Source of the DNA: JAJXXT01 sp963764465
GTDB lineage: Bacteria > Pseudomonadota > Alphaproteobacteria > Acetobacterales > Acetobacteraceae
Assembly (NCBI GenBank): GCA_963764465.1
Contig: CAVXSO010000003.1
Coordinates: 62,001 to 126,000 of the forward strand
Direction of reading: 5' to 3'
DNA: 64,000 nt
Within the stretch, counting starts at the first letter, position 1. Every line of letters starts with the position of its first letter. The position numbers were made by a program, and so were the translations under genes. The notes under the pieces were generated by a model. It saw nothing but the letters and a program-made list of their open reading frames with translations. It searched no databases and was not told the origin of the DNA. Positions 1 to 7,407 of the stretch are shown here, piece after piece.

Positions 1-657
1 GTCCGGCCGCCGCTCCCGCGTGGCGCGCGCCGCCTCCTCCCGTCGCCAGGCGGCGATCGCGGCGTGATTGCCGGAAAGCAGCACCGGGGGCACGGCCCGG
101 CCCTGCCACTCCGCCGGGCGCGTGTAGTGCGGGTATTCCAGCAGGCCGTGGGCGAAGCTTTCCTCCGCGACGCTTTCGGCGGTGATGGCGCCGGGCAGCA
201 GTCGGATGGTCGCCTCCAGCAGAGCCATCGCCGCCACCTCGCCGCCGGCGAGCACGAAATCGCCGAGCGAGACCTCCTGCATGCCCCGTGCTTCGATCAA
301 CCGCTGGTCGATGCCCTCGAACCGGCCGCACAGCACCACCACGCCGGGCCCCGCCGCGAGCGCCCGGGCGCTCGCCTGGTCGAAGCGCCGGCCGCGCGGG
401 GTGAGGCAGATCGTGGGCCTGCCGTCCTCTGTTCCCGCCAGTGCCGCATCCGCAACGTCCGGCCGCAGCACCATGCCGGCGCCGCCACCGAACGGCGTGT
501 CGTCCACGTTGCGGTGCGGGCCGAGGCCGAAATCGCGCAGGTTGCGGATCTCGAGCGACCACAGGCCGCCCTCCAGCGCCCGGCCGGAGATGGAGATGCC
601 GAGCGGGCCGGGGAACAGTTCCGGGAACAGGGTCGCGACGGTCGCGCGGAAGGTCAT
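1..657 (-). CDS. trmD: tRNA (guanine-N1-)-methyltransferase TrmD, C-terminus cut by window edge
   Basis: SAM-dependent enzyme that methylates G37 of tRNAs with G at position 36, which prevents +1 frameshifting. 219 codons are visible from the ATG; the family is usually about 230-250 residues, so only the end is missing. Visible trefoil-knot SPOUT motifs: PFGGGAGMVL (residues 55-64), LCGRFEGID (109-117) and SLGDFVLAGGE (130-140), followed by LLEYPHYTRP and a VPPVLLSGNH segment. The ATG overlaps the rimM stop (ATGA), so the two are translationally coupled in the ffh-rpsP-rimM-trmD operon. The next gene is expected beyond base 1 and rplS is the usual one, but it is not visible. Confidence 0.96.
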   Translation of the reverse strand, partial: MTFRATVATLFPELFPGPLGISISGRALEGGLWSLEIRNLRDFGLGPHRNVDDTPFGGGAGMVLRPDVADAALAGTEDGRPTICLTPRGRRFDQASARALAAGPGVVVLCGRFEGIDQRLIEARGMQEVSLGDFVLAGGEVAAMALLEATIRLLPGAITAESVAEESFAHGLLEYPHYTRPAEWQGRAVPPVLLSGNHAAIAAWRREEAARATRERRPD

Positions 658-1157
658 GTCGCTTCCCCGATCACGTCTGCCGGCGGCACCACGGTGAGGC
701 GGTGGGCCGCGATGTCCACCTCCGGCACGCAGGCGCGGGTGAAGGGCACGAGCAGCGCCCCGATCTCGAGGCTTGCCCCGGCGCCGTAGTCGTGCACGGC
801 GGAGACGGTGCCGAGGGGTCTCCCTTCCGCGTCGAACGCCGCCATGCCGACGAGGTCCGCAAGGTAGAACTCGTCTTCCTCCGCCGGCGGCAGCGCCTCG
901 CGCGGGGCGTAGAGGCGGACGTTGGTGAGGCGCGCGGCCGCATCGCGATCGCGCACCCAGCGTGTCTCGCCGCCGACCACCTCGCCGATCGCTGCGATGC
1001 CCTCGCCACGCCATTCCAGCGCGAAGCGGCGTCCACGCTCGTCCTGCAAGGGGTAGGAAGCGAGATCCGCGGGCTCGACGGTGAAGCTGCTCACGCGCAC
1101 CAGCCCCCGCACGCCGTGCGGGCGGCCAACCACTCCCATCGCCACCAGGTCGGGCAT
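654..1157 (-). CDS. rimM: 16S rRNA processing protein RimM
   Basis: Ribosome maturation factor that binds S19 and helps assemble the head of the 30S subunit. 167 residues is a normal length. The N-terminal RimM beta-barrel starts at VAMGVVGRPHGVRGLVRV. The C-terminal PRC-barrel holds DLVGMAAFDAEGRPLGTV. It lies 27 bases after rpsP and overlaps the trmD start by 4 bases, the order known from many proteobacteria. The first ATG places the conserved GRPHGVRG motif at the expected distance from the N-terminus. Confidence 0.95.
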   Translation of the reverse strand: MPDLVAMGVVGRPHGVRGLVRVSSFTVEPADLASYPLQDERGRRFALEWRGEGIAAIGEVVGGETRWVRDRDAAARLTNVRLYAPREALPPAEEDEFYLADLVGMAAFDAEGRPLGTVSAVHDYGAGASLEIGALLVPFTRACVPEVDIAAHRLTVVPPADVIGEAT

Positions 1158-1184
1158 GAAAGGCCGCGGCCGGATGGGGCGCGG

Positions 1185-1520
1185 TCAGGCGCCCGCCGCT
1201 TCCTTCGCGCGTTCCTGCGCCTTCTTGCGCGGGGCGGACTTCTTCGGCTGCTCGCGGATCGCAGGCGTGGCACCGAGCCCCGCCTTGCCCATGAAGCGCG
1301 CCACGCGCTCGGTGGGCACCGCGCCCTGGCTCACCCAATGGGTCACGCGCTCGTTGTGCAGCTTCACACGGTCGGCGTGTTCGGCGGGCAGCATCGGGTT
1401 GTAGCTGCCGAGGCGCTCGATGAAGCGGCCGTCGCGCGGCGAGCGGCTGTCGGCCACCACGATGTGGTAGTAGGGGCGCTTCTTGGCGCCCGCGCGTGCC
1501 AGGCGGATCTTCAGGCTCAT
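1185..1520 (-). CDS. rpsP: 30S ribosomal protein S16
   Basis: S16 is a small-subunit protein that stabilises the 5' domain of 16S rRNA. The start at 1520 gives MSLKIRLARAGAKKRPYYHI, the canonical N-terminus; the open frame continues 19 codons upstream but without family similarity. 111 residues, with a C-terminal Lys/Ala-rich tail (KKSAPRKKAQERAKE) that is common in alphaproteobacteria. It sits between ffh and rimM, 37 bases after ffh, in the same operon. Confidence 0.96.
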   Translation of the reverse strand: MSLKIRLARAGAKKRPYYHIVVADSRSPRDGRFIERLGSYNPMLPAEHADRVKLHNERVTHWVSQGAVPTERVARFMGKAGLGATPAIREQPKKSAPRKKAQERAKEAAGA

Positions 1521-1557
1521 TCGTTGTCTCTCCGTTACGGTGTCGTTGTGGGGTCGG

Positions 1558-2919
1558 TCAGAACTTGCGGCCGCCAAGCAGGGCCCCGAGGCCGGCTCTC
1601 GCGAGCCCCTTCTGGCCGAGCTTGTTCACCCGCTTCATCATCGTGGACATGTCCTCGAACTGCTTGAGCAGCCGGTTCACGTCCTGTGCCGTGGTGCCGG
1701 AACCCGAGGCGATGCGCCGTTTGCGGCTCGCCTTCAGGATATCCGGGTTGCGCCGCTCGGCCGGCGTCATCGAGGAGATGATCGCGGCCTGGCGCTTCAA
1801 CATTGTCTTGTCGATGTTGGCGTTCTCGATCTGCTGCGCGAGCTTGCCCGCGCCCGGCAGCATCGAGATCAGGCTCTGCACCGAGCCCATTTTGGTGATC
1901 TGCTGCAGCTGCTTCGCGTAGTCCTCGAGGTCGAACTTGCCGCGCGCGATCTTCTTCGCGAGCTTCTCGGCCTCCTCCTGCTCCACCACTTCCGCGGCGC
2001 GCTCGACGAGGCCGACCACGTCGCCCATGTCGAGGATGCGCCCAGCGACGCGGCCGGGGTTGAACTCCTCCAGCGCCTCGAGCTTCTCGCCAAGGCCGAT
2101 GAGCTTGATCGGCGCGCCCGTGACCGCGCGCATGGAGAGCGCGGCACCGCCGCGCGCGTCGCCATCCATCCGCGTCATCACGATGCCGGTCACGCCCACG
2201 CGCTCGTTGAACGCGCGCGCGGTGTTCACCGCGTCCTGGCCGGTCATCGCGTCGACCACGAGCAGCGTCTCGACCGGCTTGGTCTCCGCCCGGATCGCCG
2301 CGACCTCGTCCATCAGCGCGTCGTCGATCGCGAGGCGGCCGGCGGTGTCGAGCAGCACGATGTCGAACACCTCGCGCCGCGCGATGTCCATGGCGCGGCG
2401 TGCGATCTGGATCGGCGTCTCGCCGGCGACGATCGGCAGCGAGGCGACCTCCGCGCGCTCGGCGAGCTGCTGCAGCTGCAGCTGGGCGGCCGGGCGCTGG
2501 GTGTCGAGGCTGGCGAGCAGCACCTTGCGCCGCGCGCGGGTGCGCAGGCGCAGGCCGAGCTTGCCGGTGGTGGTCGTCTTGCCGGAGCCCTGGAGGCCGA
2601 CCATCAGGATCGGGATCGGCGCTGGCGCGTTGAGGTCGAGCGGCACCACTTCCGCACCGCCCAGCGCGTCCACGAGCGCGTCGTGGACGATCTTGACCAC
2701 CATCTGCCCGGGCGAGACCGCGGCGATGACCTGCTGGCCCACCGCCTCCGCCCGCACCTTGGCGACGAAGTCGCGCACCACCGGCAGCGCCACGTCCGCG
2801 TCGAGCAGGGCGAGGCGGATTTCGCGCATTGCCTCGTCGACATCGGCCTCGCGCAGCGCGCCACGTCCGCGCAGGCGGTCGAAGACCTCGGTCAGCTTGC
2901 CGGAAAGAGCCTCGAACAC
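1558..2919 (-). CDS. ffh: Signal recognition particle GTPase Ffh (SRP54)
   Basis: Ffh binds 4.5S RNA and signal sequences and delivers nascent membrane proteins to FtsY. 453 residues, GTG start. The N domain (1-85) has ALLDADVALPVV. The G domain has P-loop GLQGSGKTTTTGKL, switch DTAGRL and the guanine motif TRMDGDARGG. The C-terminal M domain carries the RNA-binding SGTTAQDVNRLLKQFEDM helix. First gene of ffh-rpsP-rimM-trmD. A promoter-like pair lies at 3016-3044 and a terminator-like hairpin at 2938-2959 falls in its leader. Confidence 0.96.
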   Translation of the reverse strand: MFEALSGKLTEVFDRLRGRGALREADVDEAMREIRLALLDADVALPVVRDFVAKVRAEAVGQQVIAAVSPGQMVVKIVHDALVDALGGAEVVPLDLNAPAPIPILMVGLQGSGKTTTTGKLGLRLRTRARRKVLLASLDTQRPAAQLQLQQLAERAEVASLPIVAGETPIQIARRAMDIARREVFDIVLLDTAGRLAIDDALMDEVAAIRAETKPVETLLVVDAMTGQDAVNTARAFNERVGVTGIVMTRMDGDARGGAALSMRAVTGAPIKLIGLGEKLEALEEFNPGRVAGRILDMGDVVGLVERAAEVVEQEEAEKLAKKIARGKFDLEDYAKQLQQITKMGSVQSLISMLPGAGKLAQQIENANIDKTMLKRQAAIISSMTPAERRNPDILKASRKRRIASGSGTTAQDVNRLLKQFEDMSTMMKRVNKLGQKGLARAGLGALLGGRKF

Positions 2920-2937
2920 GTCCTATCCACCCGCCGT

Positions 2938-2959
2938 AAAAAAGGGGTACGACGACCCC
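2938..2959 (-). terminator. Terminator-like hairpin in the ffh leader
   Basis: On the minus strand GGGGT-CGTCGT-ACCCC is followed directly by six T residues, ending about 18 bases before the ffh GTG. No minus-strand gene ends upstream, because the gene beyond is divergent, so this would act on the ffh transcript itself. The stem is only five base pairs, so efficiency may be low. Confidence 0.4.
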
Positions 2960-3015
2960 AAAGCCAAAAGCGCCGCTGCGCGAACCCTCGCGGAGCGGCG
3001 GACCTTTCTGCGGCC

Positions 3016-3044
3016 CCTATGGGCCGAGGGCCCGGGGAAGTCAA
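3016..3044 (-). promoter_or_regulatory. Putative sigma70-type promoter for ffh
   Basis: Minus strand TTGACT, a 17-base spacer, then CATAGG. The -35 box matches consensus at 5 of 6 positions and the -10 box at 3 of 6. It would place the transcript start about 90 bases before the ffh GTG, upstream of the hairpin at 2938-2959. Confidence 0.4.
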
Positions 3045-3101
3045 ATCTGCGCCTCGGGGCGCGAGGAAGCATAAACCCATCGTCACCCGTGGCGAGACGT
3101 G

Positions 3102-3119
3102 TTAGGCTAATTAGGCTAA
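3102..3119 (+). repeat. Tandem 9-bp repeat TTAGGCTAA x2
   Basis: Two exact head-to-tail copies of TTAGGCTAA in an AT-rich pocket 49 bases before the Hint-protein start codon. The base composition stands out from the surrounding GC-rich DNA. It may be a regulator site or part of the promoter region, since TAAAAT follows, but no clear -35 box is present. Confidence 0.5.
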
Positions 3120-3167
3120 AATCTAAATCCTGAGTCATTTTCCTCGCTGCAAAACGGAGCGTGCGCA

Positions 3168-5024
3168 ATGGCGGATTATGTCTGGTACCCCGTCACGGGC
3201 GACGGCCAGTCGGCAGCCTCACCCTATGTGTGGAATGGCGGCCAGCAGAACTGGAACACCACCGCCTCCTGGGGCGCGAACAATCTTCTGGACCTGACAT
3301 CGGCGCCGCCGGCCGGCGCGGTGCCGGGCAGTGGCACGGGTGGGTCCTCCGGGTTCGGGCTGGACAACGTCTTTGTCGTCGCCGGCGAGATCTCGTCGGC
3401 GGTCTTCGGCCTCTACGTGCCGAGCCCGACGCTGGGCGACCCATACATCGGCTCGAACAATTATCCAGTCGATATCGTCATCAACACCGGCACCGTCGGC
3501 ATCGCTAATCTTTCGCTGGCCAACTACAACGCACTGGCGGATGCACCGACCTACGTGACGCTGGATGTCGAGGGTGCGACCTTCGATATCACCGGCAGCG
3601 TCTTCAACTCGGTCAATGCCGTCACGCCAACCATCGTCTTCTTCGGGAATACTCTCGGCGGCTCCGTCACGGCGACCGGCGGCGGCACGATCGAGATCGG
3701 GACCGGGGGCGTCGTGGAAGTCGCCGGCAGCGTGCAGGCGAATGTCGACTTTGCCTTCGTCGACGGTACCGGGGACAGGCTGGTCCTGAGCGGCGTCTCG
3801 CCCACCGCCACGGCTGATTTCGCGGGGACGATCGAGGGATTCGCCGTGGGCGACACGATCGACCTCGGCGCCGTCGCCTTCACCGGCGGGCAGCCGGGAA
3901 CGATCGCGAGCGGCGGCATTCTGACCCTCACGGAGGGCGCGCATACCTACAGCCTGCAATTCGATCCCTCGCTGGCCGGCAAGACCATCCTCGCCGCCGC
4001 CGACCTCGCCGGCACGGGCACGAATCTCACCGTCGCCTGCTTCGCCGCCGGTACGCGGATCATGACCGCGCGCGGCGAGATCGCCGTCGAGGAACTGGCC
4101 GTTGGCGAGCGCGTTGCAACGACGGAAGGCGCGGCCCCGATCGTCTGGCTCGGCCACCGCCGGATCGACTGCCGCCGGCATCCGCGGCCCTGGGACGTGC
4201 AGCCCGTGCGCATCGCGGCCGGCGCCTTCGCGCCCGGCGGGCCGCGGCGCGACGTGGTGCTCTCGCCTGACCACGCCATTCTGGTCGATGGCGGGCTGGT
4301 TCCCGCGCGCTATCTCGTGAACGGGGCCACGATCGTGCAGGAGGACGTAGCCTCGGTCACCTACTGGCATGTGGAGCTGCCGGCGCACGCGGTGCTGCTG
4401 GCCGAGGGGCTGCCCTGCGAGAGCTTCCTCGACACCGGCAACCGCTCCGCCTTCATCGATGGCGGGCCGGTGGTGCAGCTTGCGCCGGATTTCTCGCGTG
4501 CCACCTGGGAGGCGAAAGGCTGCGCGCCGCTCGTCACCGAGGGCAGGGCGCTGACGGAGGCGCGGCGCCGGCTGTTTGGGCGGGCGCTCGCCATGGGGCA
4601 CGCTCTCGAGGACGATCCTGGCGTGCATCTGCTGCCGGCGGACGGGCGGATCGTCCCGCCGCGATCGGTGCGGGGCATGCGGTATCGTTTCGTGCCCGGC
4701 AGCGGCGGCCGGAGCCTGCGCCTCGTCTCGCGCGCGGCGACACCGGCACAGACGGGCACGGACGGGGCCGACCATCGCCGCCTCGGCGTCATGGTGACGC
4801 GGCTCGTGGTGCGCGAGGGGGATGCGTGGCGGGCGATCGCGCTCGACACGCTGACCGGGGCCGGCTGGCACGCGATGGAAGGCGAGGGAGCCTGGCGCTG
4901 GACCGATGGCGATGCGGTGCTGCCGCCCGACGCCGCGGGGTGCCTGGAATTCGAGGTCGAGATCGGCGCCTGGGCGCGCCCCTGGCGCCGCCCCGCGACC
5001 GTGGCAGCGCGCGCCCGCGCCTGA
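3168..5024 (+). CDS. Secreted Hint-domain protein
   Basis: 618 residues in two parts. Residues 1-285 are rich in G, T, V, D and N with short repeat-like beta strands (GTVGIANLSL, GGGTIEIGTGGVVEVAG, GTIEGFAVGDTIDLG), typical of extracellular beta-helix or autotransporter-like passengers. A Hedgehog/intein (Hint) domain starts at Cys291 (VACFAAGTRI) and includes VVLSPDHAIL and a TYWHVEL segment, as in the Hint_2 family. Hint domains form a thioester at this Cys and can self-cleave. No conventional signal peptide is visible, so export would be non-classical, for example type I. It is divergent from ffh. The function of the passenger is unknown; the domain call is firm. Confidence 0.8.
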   Translation: MADYVWYPVTGDGQSAASPYVWNGGQQNWNTTASWGANNLLDLTSAPPAGAVPGSGTGGSSGFGLDNVFVVAGEISSAVFGLYVPSPTLGDPYIGSNNYPVDIVINTGTVGIANLSLANYNALADAPTYVTLDVEGATFDITGSVFNSVNAVTPTIVFFGNTLGGSVTATGGGTIEIGTGGVVEVAGSVQANVDFAFVDGTGDRLVLSGVSPTATADFAGTIEGFAVGDTIDLGAVAFTGGQPGTIASGGILTLTEGAHTYSLQFDPSLAGKTILAAADLAGTGTNLTVACFAAGTRIMTARGEIAVEELAVGERVATTEGAAPIVWLGHRRIDCRRHPRPWDVQPVRIAAGAFAPGGPRRDVVLSPDHAILVDGGLVPARYLVNGATIVQEDVASVTYWHVELPAHAVLLAEGLPCESFLDTGNRSAFIDGGPVVQLAPDFSRATWEAKGCAPLVTEGRALTEARRRLFGRALAMGHALEDDPGVHLLPADGRIVPPRSVRGMRYRFVPGSGGRSLRLVSRAATPAQTGTDGADHRRLGVMVTRLVVREGDAWRAIALDTLTGAGWHAMEGEGAWRWTDGDAVLPPDAAGCLEFEVEIGAWARPWRRPATVAARARA

Positions 5025-5155
5025 GACCCGGACGGCCGCCGCGAGGCGCGTCCGCACGGCGGTCGCGCCGGGGCGTGGCGCGCCTGGGCTGAAACCCTTT
5101 CCGCGCGCCAAGTCGTTCCACGCACTGCCGCCCATATTCTTGTGACGGCGGTGGA

Positions 5156-5773
5156 ATGGCGGGTACAAAACGTTCGCGAAACCTTGCGAGCGGCACGATG
5201 ACCGGCGACGTGACTTGGCCTTTGCTTGAGGGCGAACGCGTCCTCTGGACCGGAAGGCCAGGGGGAGGCCTGGTCCTCACGCCGCGGGACGCCATCCTCG
5301 TCCCATTCAGCCTGGTGTGGGGCGGCTTCGCGCTGTTCTGGGAGGCGACGGTGCTACGGACAAACGCGCCGTTCTTCTTTCGCCTCTGGGGGATACCGTT
5401 CGTTTTGATCGGCTTTTATCTGATCCTTGGCCGGTTCATGGCCGATGCTTGGTTGCGAGCCAGGACCCGTTACGCGCTGACCAACCTGCGCATCTTCATC
5501 GTCCGCACCGGCCCAATGAACACCATCACCGCGCTGGCGTTGGATCGCTTGCCGGAGGTTCAAGTGAGCCAACGTGCGGATGGGCGAGGCACGTTGCGCT
5601 TTGGCTCGCCGGCGAGGGTTAGCCTGACGGGAACTGGCTTCGGGTGGGGGTCCTGGACACCTTCTCTCGACCCCACGCCACAGTTTTTGGCGATCGACAA
5701 CGCTCAGGATGTGTTCCAGCAGGTCCAGCGTGCCGCGCGCGGCGCGGTCGATGCCCCTTCGAAGCGCGGGTGA
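5156..5773 (+). CDS. Membrane-anchored bacterial PH-like domain protein
   Basis: 205 residues. The N-terminal LLEGERVLWTGRP motif is typical of YdbT/bPH_2-type proteins. Two hydrophobic helices follow (about residues 43-64 and 78-98), then RTRYALTNLRIFIVRTG, the ALTNRR-like strand of the bacterial PH fold. Such proteins sit in the inner membrane; no molecular role is firmly known. An internal Met at codon 15 (5198) is an alternative start closer to the conserved domain. 131 bases separate it from the Hint gene, so it probably has its own promoter. Confidence 0.65.
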   Translation: MAGTKRSRNLASGTMTGDVTWPLLEGERVLWTGRPGGGLVLTPRDAILVPFSLVWGGFALFWEATVLRTNAPFFFRLWGIPFVLIGFYLILGRFMADAWLRARTRYALTNLRIFIVRTGPMNTITALALDRLPEVQVSQRADGRGTLRFGSPARVSLTGTGFGWGSWTPSLDPTPQFLAIDNAQDVFQQVQRAARGAVDAPSKRG

Positions 5774-5876
5774 GCGGGCGCGATCTGGACCCGGAGCCGA
5801 GCTGCGAGGCGCCCGTGGCTCGGCCTGCCTCTCCTGCCGCACTTGGAGCCGCCAATCGGAATTCCGGGTTTCGCAC

Positions 5877-6203
5877 GTGAAACGTTTCTGGAACGCAACC
5901 TCAAGCGGCGTCGCCATTGCCATCAAGGCGCAACCTGGCGCGCGGCGGGAGGCGGTGCTGGGCGTCGCGGAGGCGGCGGCGCGACCCGGCTGGCCCGCGA
6001 CGCGGCTGCGCGTCGCCGTTTCAGCGCCGCCGGAGGACGGGCGCGCCAACGCCGCCATCCTGCGGCTGCTGGCGGAGGAACTGGGCGTGAAGCGAGCGGC
6101 CTGCCGCCTCGTCCAGGGGCAGACATCGCGGGAGAAGCTCGTGGTGGTGGAGGGCGATCCCGCCGTGCTCGGCGCCGCGCTGGCGCGCCTGGCCGGAGGC
6201 TGA
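5877..6203 (+). CDS. DUF167/YggU family protein
   Basis: 108 residues from a GTG start. The core AIAIKAQPGARREAV, VSAPPEDGRANAAILRLLAEELGV and VQGQTSREKLVVVEG match the DUF167 (YggU) fold of small soluble proteins of unknown function. An open frame extends further upstream without similarity, so the GTG at 5877 is chosen for length and domain fit. It converges on the DUF4337 gene with two bases between stops. Confidence 0.8.
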   Translation: MKRFWNATSSGVAIAIKAQPGARREAVLGVAEAAARPGWPATRLRVAVSAPPEDGRANAAILRLLAEELGVKRAACRLVQGQTSREKLVVVEGDPAVLGAALARLAGG

Positions 6204-6205
6204 CC

Positions 6206-6775
6206 TCAGATCATTCCGAGCGCCGCGGCGAGCGCCCCCGCGGCGCCCAGAGCGCCCAGGGCGCCACCGGCCCAAGCGAGGCCGCGCAGGCGCGTGATCA
6301 CGGCCGCCGAGACCAGAACGATTGCGATCGAGAGCGCGCCGGCCGCGGTTTCCAGCCGGTGGTAGCGATGCAACTGCCGCTCCTGCTCGCGGCCCGATAG
6401 CTCGGCCCGTTGCTGCAGCTTCGCGGGGGTGTTGGTGGAATCCTGCGCGAGCCGCTTGAGCCGCTGCTCCGCCGCCGCCCGCGACGCCTCGGCCGCCGGG
6501 CTCGCGGGCAGGGAGGCGAGGAGCTCCGTCTCGACGCGCAGCATTTCGATGCGCGAGATTTTCTGGGCGTAGAACGTCCAGGCGTCGTTGGCATCGAGAT
6601 GCGCCGCGACGGCCGCGTTCTGGGCCGAATCCTTGGCCGCCTGGGTGAGCGCCAGCGCTACCGCAAGCACTGCGATCAGCAGCCCCGCGCGGCGCGCCAG
6701 ATTGTCTCCCGGGTGTTGCTCGAGATGTTCGTGGCGTTCGAACGTCTCGTGCGCGGTCTCGGCCGCCTCGCTCAT
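6206..6775 (-). CDS. DUF4337 family membrane protein
   Basis: 189 residues. An N-terminal soluble stretch (ETAHETFERHEHLEQ) leads into a transmembrane helix (AGLLIAVLAVALALTQAA). The DUF4337 hallmark LDANDAWTFYAQKISR comes next, then an Ala-rich coiled coil. Two more hydrophobic helices end the protein (AAGALSIAIVLVSAAVITRL and the Gly/Ala-rich C-terminus). Function unknown. It follows infC by 34 bases on the same strand and may be read through from it. Confidence 0.75.
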   Translation of the reverse strand: MSEAAETAHETFERHEHLEQHPGDNLARRAGLLIAVLAVALALTQAAKDSAQNAAVAAHLDANDAWTFYAQKISRIEMLRVETELLASLPASPAAEASRAAAEQRLKRLAQDSTNTPAKLQQRAELSGREQERQLHRYHRLETAAGALSIAIVLVSAAVITRLRGLAWAGGALGALGAAGALAAALGMI

Positions 6776-6809
6776 GCGGCTGGCACCGCCGGCGGTGGCA
6801 GCCGGCGCC

Positions 6810-7352
6810 TCATTTCGGCGCCAGCACCATCACCATCTGGCGGTTTTCCATCCTCGGCATCTGCTCAACCTTGGTGAGCGCGTCCATCTCGCCGCGGATG
6901 CGCTCGAGCACCTTGATGCCGATTTCCTGGTGCGCCATCTCGCGGCCGCGGAAGCGCAGCGTCACCTTGACCTTGTCGCCCTCCTCGATGAAGGCGCGGG
7001 CCGCGCGCATCTTCACCTGGTAGTCATTCTCGTCGATGTTCGGGCGTACCTTGATTTCCTTGATCTCGACGACCTTCTGTTTCTTCTTGGCCTCGTTCTT
7101 CTTTTTCTGGGCCTCGTACTTGTACTTGCCAAAGTCGAGGATCTTCACCACCGGGGGCGAGGCGTTGGGGCTGATCTCCAGGAGATCGAGGCCCATGGCG
7201 TAGGCGCGGTTCAGCGCGTCCCGGGCACTCATCACGCCCAGCATCTCGCCGTCCTGGTCGATCAGGCGGACGGAGGGGGCGCGGATTTCATCATTCACGC
7301 GCGGGCCATCACGAGAGGGCGCGGGCGCGTTCGGCAGCGGAGGACGGGGTAT
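6810..7352 (-). CDS. infC: Translation initiation factor IF-3 (AUA start)
   Basis: IF-3 binds the 30S subunit and rejects non-canonical start codons. No ATG, GTG or TTG lies at the expected start. The ATA at 7352-7350 is preceded by AGGAG with a 6-base spacer and gives 180 residues, the same length as E. coli IF-3, which itself starts at AUU. The N-domain has GPRVNDEIRAPSVRLID and DLLEISPNASPPVVKI; the Lys-rich linker follows; the C-domain has VTLRFRGREMAHQEIG and ends MENRQMVMVLAPK. An ATG 99 bases further upstream lies inside thrS and lacks family similarity. Rare starts let IF-3 repress its own translation. Confidence 0.95.
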   Translation of the reverse strand: MPRPPLPNAPAPSRDGPRVNDEIRAPSVRLIDQDGEMLGVMSARDALNRAYAMGLDLLEISPNASPPVVKILDFGKYKYEAQKKKNEAKKKQKVVEIKEIKVRPNIDENDYQVKMRAARAFIEEGDKVKVTLRFRGREMAHQEIGIKVLERIRGEMDALTKVEQMPRMENRQMVMVLAPK

Positions 7353-7387
7353 GGGAAGCTCCTGGTATGGTGAAGTCGTGCTTTTTG

Positions 7388-7402
7388 CGCCGTAATACGG
7401 CG
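7388..7402 (-). repeat. Inverted repeat between thrS-end region and infC
   Basis: CGCCGTA-A-TACGGCG (plus strand) is a perfect 7+7 inverted repeat in the gap before infC, 35 bases upstream of the AUA codon. As RNA it would form a 5-bp stem with a 5-base loop. No T tract follows on the minus strand, so it is not a terminator. It could shape the infC translation-initiation region. Confidence 0.35.
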
Positions 7403-7407
7403 TCAGA

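Noticed and set aside
1483..3105. 540-codon open frame on the plus strand
   Set aside because: It is antisense to ffh and part of rpsP, has Ala/Arg/Leu-rich low-complexity translation and no family match.
3219..5168. 649-codon open frame on the minus strand
   Set aside because: Antisense to the Hint-domain gene, with shadow-like Ala/Arg/Gly composition.
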